Source: Bdellovibrionales bacterium (lineage in GTDB: Bacteria; Bdellovibrionota; Bdellovibrionia; Bdellovibrionales; JAGQZY01). From it: a DNA stretch of 45,153 nucleotides. A program made the position numbers and the translations under genes. The stretch spans positions 1 through 45,153 of the forward strand of contig JAIEOS010000037.1 in assembly GCA_019750295.1 (NCBI GenBank). Direction: 5' to 3'. Position 1 is the first letter of the stretch. Each line of letters begins with the position of its first letter. The notes beneath the pieces were generated by a model, which was not told where the DNA came from, searched no databases, and saw only the letters and a list, made by a program, of their open reading frames with translations. Positions 8,011 through 16,259 of this stretch are shown piece after piece.

Positions 8011-9006
8011 ATGAAGTTCGCCTTTTTATTTTGTGGATGGATCGCCGTTGTGGCGGTGGGAATGAAAGCTCGCGGTGCCGAACTCTATGACTCGGAACCA
8101 TTAATGCCTATTCCTGAAATAACTCTGGAGGGAGATCAAGATAAAGTCCTATTGGGGGCACTCTTATTTTATGACAAACGTCTTTCAAAAGATAACACGG
8201 TCTCCTGTACCACTTGTCACGATCTCAACAAGGGCGGCGCCGACGGAAAAATTCACTCTCACGGTGTGAGCGGAAGTGAGGGTGAGATCAACGCTCCTAC
8301 AGTGTTTAACAGCACTTTTAATTTTCGCCAGTTTTGGGATGGTCGAGCAAAAACCTTAGAAGAGCAGATCGATGGTCCGTTGCAAAATCCCAAGGAAATG
8401 GGCTCGATTTGGTCAGATGTGGTTTTAAAACTCAAAGCGGACCCCAAAATCCAACAGCTTTTTAAGCAACTGTATAAAGAAGGCGTTACCGCAGCCAATA
8501 TTAAAAATGCAATTGCGACCTTCGAGCGCACTTTGATCACACCGCACGCCCGATTTGATAAATTCCTAAAGGGAGATACCAAGGCCCTGAGTGACTTCGA
8601 AAAGTTAGGCTATCAACGGTTTAAAATTTATGGTTGCGTCGCCTGCCATCAGGGAGTGAATGTTGGTGGTAACATGTTTCAAAATATGGGTGTCATGGGA
8701 AACTATTTTAAAGATAGGGGCACTCCTTTAACAAATTCCGATTTTGGTCGCTTTCGTGTCACCCGCGAGGAACAGGATCGTTTTGTTTTTCGCGTTCCTA
8801 CACTGAGAAACATCGAGCTGACGCCTCCCTATTTCCACGACGGATCTGCGAAGACTTTAGAAGACGCAGTCACAGTGATGACCAAATATCAACTGGGGCG
8901 GAAAATATCCAAAGAGGAGCGAGACTCCATCGTCGCCTTTTTAAAAACATTGACGGGGCAACCGCCGAAGAGCCTTAAGCTCCTAAAGAGGGTGGAGCGC
9001 CCTTGA
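8011..9006 (+). CDS. di-haem cytochrome c peroxidase (CcpA/MauG family)
   Basis: A periplasmic enzyme reducing H2O2 with electrons from cytochrome c. Two c-type haem motifs are visible, CTTCH (66-70) and CVACH (209-213), at the usual spacing for this family. Conserved stretches include LLGALLFYDKRLSKDNTVSC, NAPTVFNSTFNFRQFWDGRA and FRVPTLRNIELTPPYFHDGSAKTLEDAV. 331 residues with an N-terminal signal segment (to ~residue 23). ATG 8011 is chosen over the in-frame ATG 7981 because the signal peptide starts there and GAGG lies eight bases upstream. Its stop overlaps the sensor kinase start (TTGA). Confidence 0.9.
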   Translation: MKFAFLFCGWIAVVAVGMKARGAELYDSEPLMPIPEITLEGDQDKVLLGALLFYDKRLSKDNTVSCTTCHDLNKGGADGKIHSHGVSGSEGEINAPTVFNSTFNFRQFWDGRAKTLEEQIDGPLQNPKEMGSIWSDVVLKLKADPKIQQLFKQLYKEGVTAANIKNAIATFERTLITPHARFDKFLKGDTKALSDFEKLGYQRFKIYGCVACHQGVNVGGNMFQNMGVMGNYFKDRGTPLTNSDFGRFRVTREEQDRFVFRVPTLRNIELTPPYFHDGSAKTLEDAVTVMTKYQLGRKISKEERDSIVAFLKTLTGQPPKSLKLLKRVERP

Positions 9007-10652
9007 GGAATTATATCTACTTATCGATTTTTGTGACGGTATCACTGGGGGCTTTATTTTATTTCTTTCAACGCACTCAGAGCCGGCTTACGGTAAAGCA
9101 TGAGCAAGTTCTAAATCTTCTCGCGTCAGCCCGCCAAGCTGAGGCGACTTTGGATAAAGATGTTTTAAAGTCTCGTGGTTTTTTTCATCTTAATTATGAT
9201 CCTTTAGTGGCTAGTGAAAAAAGTTTTGAAGACGTATGCTCAAAATTAAAATCTTTAGAAAACATCTCTCCTGAACTCGCTCATGCATTGCAAGACCCGA
9301 TCACAAAGTATTGCCTGGCTGCGGAGGCCAAACTTGCTCAAATCGAGCGATTTAAATCACATAATGCCGTCTATAGGAACTCCATCTATTTTATTCAAAA
9401 GCTAGCGACAGAGGACGCCGGTCGATTTCAGCTTTCGAGACGGACTCCGACGGATCGTTTAAAGAAGGTCTTGGTCAGAGTGAGCCTGGCCTATTCTGTG
9501 GTGTCCACCGATGATGCAAAAAAAGAACTTGAGACCCTATTAGTCAGGACTAAGGAGTATTCTTCTAATGAGGACCTTGATATCATCCACACTCACGCAC
9601 GGCGACTCCTAACGGCGAAAGCCAAGCTTGATGAAATTACTTCCAGTGTGCTCCACTCGCCCTCCCCGCAGATTCTTGAAGAGATTCGAGTTAAATATTT
9701 TAAAAATTATAAATCTGCCGAAGCCTTTGCTCATTTTAATCGCAGGATGCTTTTGGGCATGTGCATTCTCTTCCTGTTGTTCATTTTAAGAAATATCGTG
9801 TTATTGTGGCGAGCCGCCCAAAAGCTCGCCGAAGCGAATTCGGATCTCGAACACAAAGTACATCTCAGGACGCGAGAGCTTGAAAAATCCAATGAGACCA
9901 TCATTCAGCAGCAACAAAAAATGATCTTCTCCGCAAAAATATCGTCCCTAGGCGAAATGGCGGGAGGGATAGCTCATGAAATCAATACTCCCTTAGCTGT
10001 GATCGTAATGCGCGCCGATCAGCTTATGGATTGTGCCCAAGAGAGTGAACTTCACCCGGAAGAGGTGGTTCGTTCTTTAGAAATTATCCGACGAACTACT
10101 GATCGCATCGCAAAGATTATTAATGGGTTAAGATTTTTTGCCCGAGACGGAAGTAAATGTGTGGTGCAGGAGTCCTAGATCAATTCAATCATCGCTGACA
10201 CTTTAAGTTTTTGTCATGAGAGATTCGCGGTACATGGGGTTCAACTCGAGTTCGTGGATGAAACGAGCGGTGACATTAAAATTCAATGCCGGTCGGTGGA
10301 AATCTCTCAGGTTTTTCTCAATCTGCTCGACAATGCCTTTGATGCCATTCATCAGTTAGAAGAAAAGTGGGTCCGTGTGGAACTTCGAGATCTCGATGAG
10401 TCTATTGAAATGAGTTTTACTGATAGCGGTTGGGGAATACCAGAGTGTCTCAAAGATAAAATCATGCAACCCTTTTTTACCACGAAAGAGGTGGGGAAGG
10501 GGACGGGGTTAGGTTTAAGCATTGCTCATGGAATCATCGAAGCCCATCAGGGTCAGCTGTTTTTAGATTCCACTTCGACTCACACTCGGTTTGCTGTCCG
10601 CCTCCCTAAACAACAAGGGTCCCTGTCGGCCCCGTCCGCCGCAGCATCCTGA
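9003..10652 (+). pseudogene. membrane sensor histidine kinase split by in-frame TAG
   Basis: One reading frame encodes a full kinase but carries TAG at 10176-10178. Before it are a transmembrane segment (5-22), a ~200-residue helical sensor region, a second transmembrane segment (LLGMCILFLLFILRNIVLLW), a coiled coil and the phosphoacceptor box GEMAGGIAHEINTP (His325). After the stop, with no frame change, come the ATP-binding N box (FLNLLDNAFDAI), G1 (DSGWGIP) and G2 (GKGTGLGLSIAHGI). A 391-residue product would lack the ATP-binding domain. The downstream frame has a GTG at 10254 but no convincing ribosome site. Recent nonsense mutation, suppression or a base error are all possible. Confidence 0.85.
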
Positions 10653-10713
10653 AGTCCCCTGGTCTCGGGCGCTGAAAGTATGGATAGGCATTCACCGGCA
10701 ATGCGTTGGGGAG

Positions 10714-10767
10714 CGAGTGTCGTTGCGGAGCTCCGTGAGCTCGGCTAAAAGTTGATCACGACACTCG
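10714..10767 (+). other. structured element upstream of tRNA-Ala
   Basis: CGAGTGTCGT (10714-10723) pairs perfectly with ACGACACTCG (10758-10767), and inside it GAGCTC (10728-10733) pairs with GAGCTC (10737-10742) across a CGT loop. There is no gene in 10653-10864 otherwise. It could be a small RNA, a processing signal, or a Rho-independent stop without a U tract for the kinase gene. Its role is not clear. Confidence 0.4.
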
Positions 10768-10864
10768 ATTTTGGCACATTCGTTCAATTCGACGGTCGAA
10801 GAGTATCAAATCCGTTGCATTTAATGACTAAACTCGTTAAGCCATTGGAGAAATTCGTCAGTAA

Positions 10865-10940
10865 GGGCGTGTAGCTCAGTTGGGAGAGCATCAGCATGGC
10901 ATGTTGAGGGTCGCAGGTTCAACTCCTGTCACGTCCACCA
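10865..10940 (+). tRNA. tRNA-Ala(GGC)
   Basis: A 76-nt cloverleaf with encoded CCA. The acceptor stem GGGCGTG pairs with CACGTCC. The D-arm is AGCTCAGTTGGGAGAGC, the anticodon stem TCAGC/GTTGA holds loop ATGGCAT, giving anticodon GGC, which reads GCC/GCU alanine codons. The T-arm GCAGG-TTCAACT-CCTGT is regular. It stands alone in the window. Confidence 0.95.
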
Positions 10941-11040
10941 ATCCCTTCCTTTCCTCAAAACAGAAGCCTTTCTCCGGAATGCCGATTCAAGACTCATAAG
11001 TACGAAATGGTCTCCAGAAGTTGTAAATTGTAAATACAGA

Positions 11041-11826
11041 TTATTTATAATGACTCAGAAAAATCTGATCAAAGGAGCCATCGTATTGCCACCAGAGAAG
11101 AACGGCGTCTCCGGCATTGTTCACGGTGCCGCGAGAAAAATCGATATAGGCATCGCCGCCGTCGGGAGAAATGGCATCCCCATCGACAGAAGATGGATGC
11201 GCCCACGAGTTGTTCGAATATTCGCTTTTTAAGATGCGAGTATAGGTGGCGCCAATCTGATCCCAATAGATGAGGGCCTTGGTTCCGTTTTTGTTTAGAG
11301 AAACATAGGGCTGGTAAACAACGGATGAACCATCTGGGCTGATGTTGTCGGTTAAGCTAGTGGGGTGGGTCCAAGTGTTATTTCGGTATTCGCTCTTAAA
11401 TATCTGCGAATCGGAGCCAACATACTGAACCCACGCGATGAGGGAGTTACCAGCGTCGTCCATAGCAACGTCGCAGCTGTACCCACTTTGGCCGTCGGGG
11501 CTAATGTTGTCGTTTAAGTTTGCGGGATGTGTCCATGCTCCGTTTCTATACTCACTCTTAAAAATCTGCGAGCGAGTTCCGTCAGACTGGTACCAAACGA
11601 TGATCGCGACACCATTGTTGTTCATGGTGACTTTTGGATACCATGCGGCTCGTCCATCGGGGCTAATATTGTCACTCAAGCTCGTCGGGTGAATCCAAGT
11701 TCCATTGCGGTATTCGCTTTTAAATATTTGGTAATCTCCCACAGAATCCTCTTGCATCCATGCGACGATGATATTCCCCGCTGCGTCGATAGCGCTCGAA
11801 GCGTAATAAGAAGGGGTTCCGTCCAC
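11041..11826 (-). CDS. secreted repeat protein (beta-propeller-like), 5' end unclear
   Basis: About five ~52-residue repeats, each with SEYRNG(T/A)W-HP-(S/N)L-DNISPDG and a following (V/I)(I/V)AW strand, resemble propeller blades with Asp-box-like turns. The function is unknown. The only standard start in frame is GTG 11826, which begins inside the first repeat. The frame is open further upstream to 11988 and reads C-IKSKQQFENSDAFGG-- and a Pro/Thr linker (TDTPTVPPAW), which looks like the mature start of a lipoprotein with Cys encoded at 11985-11983. A TAA at 11991-11989 precedes it and no signal peptide is seen, so the gene is 5'-truncated, frameshifted or uses a non-standard start. Confidence 0.6.
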   Translation of the reverse strand: MDGTPSYYASSAIDAAGNIIVAWMQEDSVGDYQIFKSEYRNGTWIHPTSLSDNISPDGRAAWYPKVTMNNNGVAIIVWYQSDGTRSQIFKSEYRNGAWTHPANLNDNISPDGQSGYSCDVAMDDAGNSLIAWVQYVGSDSQIFKSEYRNNTWTHPTSLTDNISPDGSSVVYQPYVSLNKNGTKALIYWDQIGATYTRILKSEYSNNSWAHPSSVDGDAISPDGGDAYIDFSRGTVNNAGDAVLLWWQYDGSFDQIFLSHYK

Positions 11827-12057
11827 CGAAATATTATCTGACAGGGCTTTGGGGTGATACCAGGCGGGAGGGACGGTCGGGGTATCGGTTGGTTCATCGG
11901 AGTTTGTTGGGAATAATCGAGTCTTGTTGAGTCCAATCCCGCCGAAAGCATCAGAGTTCTCAAATTGTTGTTTGCTTTTGATACATTTTTAATTCGACCG
12001 CGATCTTTCGTAGGCTAAAAGCCTCGGGAGATATGTGCCAAATTGGCTTTGAGAAAA

Positions 12058-12077
12058 AGTTTAATATGTATTAAACT
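12058..12077. promoter_or_regulatory. 20-bp perfect palindrome, operator of the photolyase operon
   Basis: AGTTTAATATGTATTAAACT reads the same on both strands and ends 26 bp before the ATG at 12104. Its size and place suit a dimeric repressor or a MerR-type activator of the FAD enzyme/photolyase/DUF429 operon. No regulator gene is adjacent. Confidence 0.6.
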
Positions 12078-12103
12078 GCGAGGCCTATGATGAAGGAGCA
12101 GGA

Positions 12104-13321
12104 ATGAACACGTCTCATCCACCAGTGGTGATTATAGGGGCGGGCCTTGCGGGCTTAGCCTGTGCAATAACACTGCATAAAAGCAGTGTGCCTGTAGTTC
12201 TTTTAGAAAAATCAGATCAAGTTGGGGGGCGAGTGCGAACCTTCCGCGATCAAGGTTATTTGCTGGATCATGGTTTTCAGGTTCTGTTAACGACCTATCC
12301 TGAACTTAAAAATTTTTTAGATCTCGATCAGCTGGACATGAAGTATTTTAACTCTGGCGCGCTGATCTACACTCCCGACAAATTGCGGTTACTGGCAAAT
12401 CCGCTGATACATCCGAGTCATCTGATCAACGAAAGTTTTTCCGATATCGTCAGCTTTAAAGACAAGGCTTTGGTTCTCAAGCTGATCACAAAACTACTGA
12501 TGTTCTCAGACGATAACTCAAGGGAAATGAGGACCATCGATTTTTTGCGAAACTTTGGATTTTCCGACCACTTTATCGAAATTTTTTGGCGCCCTTTCCT
12601 GGCCGGTGTTTATCTTGATTTGGATCTGGAAGTTGATGCGGGATATTTTATGTTTCTGATGCGCAATTTTAGTAAAGGGCGTGTCGGTGTGCCCGCCCAG
12701 GGAATGCAGGAGATTCCGCTGCAAATGCTTGGTCAGCTTCCGAAATCTCAGGTGGAGGTGAATGCTCAAATCGAGTTCTTTTCAGCAAACGAGGTTCGCA
12801 TGAGAGATGGGCGAGTGCTTCCCGCAAAAGCGGTTGTGGTCGCTCATTCCGAGGAGAAAGATTCTACAGATTCGATGACCAATCCAGCTTTTAGAGGAGT
12901 GGTAAATTATTACTTTAGCACAACTACGGATCTGAATTGGGACGCTTGGCTTCTGCTCGTTCCGCCCCAATTTGGATTACAAATCAATAATGTGAGTGTG
13001 ATGAGCAATGTATCCGCAGACTACGCTCCTCCCGGTGAGCAACTGATCTCTGTGAGTTTGGTCGGCCATTCCGATCCCGGTCAGGAGGTCGTGAAGGCCG
13101 AGTTGCAAAAGATTGCGGGTGTTCCGGTTCCGCTGAAATTTATTCGAAAATTTCATATTAAAAAGGCTCTGCCAAAAAGTTATAGCGGCACTCACACCGA
13201 GATTAAAGACGGAGTTTATTTTTGTGGAGACCACTTAAGTAGCCCGTCACTTAATGGAGCTTTACAGTCGGGACGGCTCACGGCTCAAAAAATTATGGAG
13301 AATATGGGCCATCGAGTTTGA
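12104..13321 (+). CDS. FAD-dependent amine-oxidase/phytoene-desaturase-like oxidoreductase
   Basis: A 405-residue flavoprotein. The dinucleotide-binding motif VVIIGAGLAGLACAITL (8-24) is followed by LLEKSDQVGGRVRTF, the GGR(V/A) signature of the amine oxidase/protoporphyrinogen oxidase/CrtI superfamily. The C-terminal FAD segment is GVYFCGDHLSSPSLNGALQSGRLTAQKI. The substrate cannot be told from sequence. It is the first gene of a tight operon with a photolyase 22 bp downstream; such pairing of an amine-oxidase-like flavoprotein with a photolyase suggests a light-related or lipid/pigment role, but that is inference. AAGGAG lies seven bases before the ATG. Confidence 0.85.
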   Translation: MNTSHPPVVIIGAGLAGLACAITLHKSSVPVVLLEKSDQVGGRVRTFRDQGYLLDHGFQVLLTTYPELKNFLDLDQLDMKYFNSGALIYTPDKLRLLANPLIHPSHLINESFSDIVSFKDKALVLKLITKLLMFSDDNSREMRTIDFLRNFGFSDHFIEIFWRPFLAGVYLDLDLEVDAGYFMFLMRNFSKGRVGVPAQGMQEIPLQMLGQLPKSQVEVNAQIEFFSANEVRMRDGRVLPAKAVVVAHSEEKDSTDSMTNPAFRGVVNYYFSTTTDLNWDAWLLLVPPQFGLQINNVSVMSNVSADYAPPGEQLISVSLVGHSDPGQEVVKAELQKIAGVPVPLKFIRKFHIKKALPKSYSGTHTEIKDGVYFCGDHLSSPSLNGALQSGRLTAQKIMENMGHRV

Positions 13322-13343
13322 GGGCAGAGTGGAAGAGTCATCA

Positions 13344-14585
13344 ATGAAAAGTGCCATTTGGTTTACCAACGATCTTCGGGTGTATGATAATAAGGTGGTC
13401 GCGAAGGCCATTGAGCAGAGCTCCAGCATGATCGGATTTTTTATTCTCCCAAACTTGCAATCGCAGCCTCAGAAGACGTTTTTAATGGAGTCTTTGGAGG
13501 ATCTTGCCTTGCAACTTAAGGCAAAAGAGATACCGTTATTTTTGTTTAACGATGCGGAAGTTTCGGTCGTGGCCGATCTTGTAAGGAAAAATAACATCAC
13601 TCGTGTTTATTCGGCCAAAGCACTCAACTCTCGAAAAAAGTCTTGGCAGAGGGAGGTGGTTCAAACAATTCCCGATGTGCAATTTAAAGAGCTTAGCTCC
13701 GAAATCTTACTGGATCTCCCCTCGTTAGAAATGTCTGAAAACAGCATCGACGATCATTTTACTTCGTTTCGAAAAAAAGTGGAGTCCCGCTGGTTTGTTC
13801 CCGCGTGCACGGAAACTCCAAAGTCGATTCCACAACCTTGGCCTTTGGATGACGATCATAAAAAGTATGTCGTTCTCCCTGGAGAGGTCAAACAAAGATC
13901 CCTCAGTTTTACCGGCGGCCGCAGTGCCGGACTGAACCGTCTTCATTATTACCTTTTCGAGTCTCAAAGAATTAAAACTTATAAAGAAACGCGAAATGGA
14001 ATGCTGGCATTTGATGATTCCTCAAAGCTGTCGCCGTGGCTCGCACAAGGATGTATTTCTCCTCGGGAAGTGTATTGGGCGATCAAAAAGTTCGAGGGCG
14101 AAGTTCAAGCCAACGAATCGACCTATTGGCTGGTGTTCGAACTACTATGGAGAGACTATTTTAAATTTTTATCGGTGAAATACCAGGATAAATTTTTTCG
14201 CCGCCAAGGGATATCTTCGAAGCCTTATTTGTCAGAAAATTCGCAGGACAGTGAAAACGTCTTTGAGCTCTGGAAGGCCGGGAAGACAAAAAATGACTTT
14301 ATCAATGCGAACATGATCGAGTTATTAAAAACCGGTTGGATGTCGAATCGGGGGCGTCAGAACGTGGCGAGCTATCTCGTCAAAACCTTAAAGATCGATT
14401 GGACTTGGGGCGCAGATTGGTTTGAAAGAAACTTGATGGATTACGATTGTGAAAACAATTGGGGAAACTGGCTTTACCAGTCGGGTCGGGGCACTGATCC
14501 TCGAGATCGGGTTTTCAATCCTGATTTACAAGCCGAGATGTATGATCCTCAAGGGGAGTACCGCAGAAAGTGGCTTCAGGGATGA
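13344..14585 (+). CDS. cryptochrome/deoxyribodipyrimidine photolyase (DASH-like)
   Basis: A 413-residue blue-light flavoprotein. The antenna domain opens IWFTNDLRVYDN; the FAD domain carries FTGGRSAGLNRLHYYLFES, KLSPWLAQGCISPREVYWAI, FELLWRDYFKF, TGWMSNRGRQNVASYL and DYDCENNWGNWLYQSGRGTDPRDRVFNP. The C-terminal YDPQGEYRRKWL is typical of the DASH group, which repairs cyclobutane pyrimidine dimers in single-stranded DNA and may also signal. The length agrees. ATG 13344 is chosen over an open-frame start at 13254 inside the previous gene because the family N-terminus starts there with GGAAGAG upstream. Confidence 0.92.
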   Translation: MKSAIWFTNDLRVYDNKVVAKAIEQSSSMIGFFILPNLQSQPQKTFLMESLEDLALQLKAKEIPLFLFNDAEVSVVADLVRKNNITRVYSAKALNSRKKSWQREVVQTIPDVQFKELSSEILLDLPSLEMSENSIDDHFTSFRKKVESRWFVPACTETPKSIPQPWPLDDDHKKYVVLPGEVKQRSLSFTGGRSAGLNRLHYYLFESQRIKTYKETRNGMLAFDDSSKLSPWLAQGCISPREVYWAIKKFEGEVQANESTYWLVFELLWRDYFKFLSVKYQDKFFRRQGISSKPYLSENSQDSENVFELWKAGKTKNDFINANMIELLKTGWMSNRGRQNVASYLVKTLKIDWTWGADWFERNLMDYDCENNWGNWLYQSGRGTDPRDRVFNPDLQAEMYDPQGEYRRKWLQG

Positions 14586-14588
14586 TCG

Positions 14589-15332
14589 GTGAGTGAGCCC
14601 TCTTTTAACTTTCTGGGGATCGACCAAACCGGAGCGGTGAATTCAAAAGGGAAACCCAAGCCCTTGCCCGCCTGTTTAATTTCTGGTGATGTTGTTTCCG
14701 TATTTTACATCAATTCATTTTCCAAAGAATTGATTAAAAGCTATAAGCCCGATCTTATTTGTTTAGATTGTGTCCTGGGGTTACCACTATCGACCTCCGT
14801 AGGCCTTCGAGAGGCCCTTACAAGAGCCGATCGGGTCGAAAAGTTCGGCCGCAGTGAGGCGCAGAGATTTTTTGCGGAGCTGGCGCAGGGGCGAAAACAC
14901 ACTCGTGGAGTTGAGGTGGCTTTAGGAGCCAATTCGGTTTTTACGGTTTATCCTTTTCAGAAAAATATCCAAACCGGGACCTTTCGCTTTTGGAAAGAGA
15001 TGGCCGCCGATCCCCACTGGTTTTATTTTCCCGCTCTGCCTCGAGAGAAAAAGTATGCTGGCCGCCGAATTCCTATCGTCGAAGGATATCCTAGTTACTA
15101 CTGGAACGTTTTATTTAAAGAAAAAAATCGAAATCCACTGAAAATTCTAGATCGGCTTCGTCTGTTTTATCCTCAGCTTAGAATCAGTCGCAAAGATAAA
15201 GAAATTCTTCTGAAGGATGTAAATTTAGCCGATGCGATTTTGCTGGCGCTCGCAGCGTATGAGTTTCGGCACGAAACTCATAGGACTTCGCATACCGAAG
15301 GATGGATTTTAGGTTATCATTCTAAAATCTAA
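14589..15332 (+). CDS. DUF429-type predicted nuclease
   Basis: A 247-residue protein resembling DUF429 (a predicted RNase H-like fold). The opening FLGIDQTGAVNSKGKPKPLPACL carries the first acidic residue of such a fold, LICLDCVLGLP a second, and VNLADAILLALAAYEF a third near the C-terminus. Biochemical function is unproven. GTG start four bases after the photolyase stop, with AGGGA eight bases upstream; it is the last gene of the operon. Its 3' end overlaps the convergent VIT gene by four bases. Confidence 0.75.
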   Translation: MSEPSFNFLGIDQTGAVNSKGKPKPLPACLISGDVVSVFYINSFSKELIKSYKPDLICLDCVLGLPLSTSVGLREALTRADRVEKFGRSEAQRFFAELAQGRKHTRGVEVALGANSVFTVYPFQKNIQTGTFRFWKEMAADPHWFYFPALPREKKYAGRRIPIVEGYPSYYWNVLFKEKNRNPLKILDRLRLFYPQLRISRKDKEILLKDVNLADAILLALAAYEFRHETHRTSHTEGWILGYHSKI

Positions 15333-16048
15333 ACTGCGAGGCCGAAGATCGTGCCGATCCCAGCGGTGAGAGCCATGGCCAGAGCTCCCCAGAGACCGAC
15401 CCTTGCGGCCCCTTTCCATACGTTGGCGCCACCCACACGGGCCGCGACAGCGCCAAGGATGCCGAGAAAAATGAGAGAAGCCAATGAAACAAAGGTGATC
15501 AAGTTTTTCTGAGGAGAGACGAGAACCAGGAGTAGGGGGAGCGCGGCACCGATCGAAAAAGCTCCGGCAGAGGCGAATGCCGCCTGAAGAGGGCGAGCCC
15601 GGAGAGGCCCCATAATTCCAAGTTCGTCGCGAGCATGACTTCCAAGGGCATCATGCTCCATCAACTGTTCGGAAACGCGGGCGGCGAGATCGGGGTCTAG
15701 GCCGCGCGAGATATAAATCTGGGCCAATTCCTCACGCTCAAACTCAACATTCGACTCCAGCTCAGCCTGTTCTTTGGCGAGATCCGCATTTTCTGTATCG
15801 GCTTGAGAACTCACAGACACATATTCTCCTGCCGCCATGGACATCGCACCGGCGGCAAGACCGGCAATCCCTGTCAGTAGAATACTTTGATGAGAAGAGT
15901 TTGCGGCGGCGACTCCGACAATAAGACTTGCCGTAGAAACGATTCCGTCGTTGGCGCCGAGGACCGCGGCGCGCAGCCAACCTATATGTTCGGAGCGGTG
16001 AGATTCTGGGAGCATCGGCGAGTTAGAGGTTTTCGATTTTGTGATCAT
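15329..16048 (-). CDS. VIT1/CCC1-family Fe2+/Mn2+ transporter
   Basis: A 239-residue membrane protein. ESHRSEHIGWLRAAVLGANDGIVSTASLIVGVA is the hallmark first helix of the family; AGLAAGAMSMAAGEYVSVSSQADTENADL is the second helix and start of the cytosolic metal-binding helical domain (E-rich, with ELESNVEFEREELAQIY). Three more helices follow at the C-terminus. It exports or stores ferrous iron or manganese across the inner membrane. It is transcribed divergently from the adhesin island, with phased repeats in the shared intergenic region. Confidence 0.9.
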   Translation of the reverse strand: MITKSKTSNSPMLPESHRSEHIGWLRAAVLGANDGIVSTASLIVGVAAANSSHQSILLTGIAGLAAGAMSMAAGEYVSVSSQADTENADLAKEQAELESNVEFEREELAQIYISRGLDPDLAARVSEQLMEHDALGSHARDELGIMGPLRARPLQAAFASAGAFSIGAALPLLLVLVSPQKNLITFVSLASLIFLGILGAVAARVGGANVWKGAARVGLWGALAMALTAGIGTIFGLAV

Positions 16049-16107
16049 TTTGGCGAGCCTATCTTAAATTTTTTAAACACGCATCCTTATAATAAATTGT
16101 GTTCGAA

Positions 16108-16148
16108 ATCTCAAGACTGTCTCAAACTCGTCTCAAATTTGTCTCAAA
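16108..16148. promoter_or_regulatory. 11-bp-phased GTCTCAAA direct repeats
   Basis: GTCTCAAA occurs at 16119, 16130 and 16141, with a 6-of-8 match at 16108, all exactly 11 bp (one helical turn) apart. They lie 60-100 bp upstream of the VIT gene start and upstream of the first adhesin-island promoter. Phased direct repeats are typical sites of OmpR/PhoB-type regulators. Confidence 0.6.
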
Positions 16149-16165
16149 ACGGGAAGGGCTTCTGA

Positions 16166-16225
16166 TCCTCTCTAGGGATCGTAAATTGTATGATAGTTTT
16201 AATAAACGCTGCAGATGACCGATAA
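16166..16225 (+). promoter_or_regulatory. adhesin-type promoter: TCC-N7-GGATC plus CCGATAA
   Basis: TCC-N7-GGATC at 16166-16180 and CCGATAAG at 16219-16226, 53 bp apart start to start, the same spacing as for the fibres at 32208 and 40269. It overlaps an ATG at 16215, which argues for the downstream TTG 16260 as the true start. Confidence 0.5.
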
Positions 16226-16259
16226 GACTTTTATCTGTAACGTTTTTATGGGGGTAGCT

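Noticed and set aside
11676-11963. Minus-strand 95-codon frame with an ATG at the start of the repeat gene
   Set aside because: It is out of frame with the conserved repeats and lacks any signal peptide; the repeat frame is the coding one.
16215-16259. ATG 16215 as start of the DUF4214-like lipoprotein
   Set aside because: It overlaps the promoter-like CCGATAA at 16219 and adds a non-signal-like extension; TTG 16260 has a GGGGG site and a clean signal peptide.
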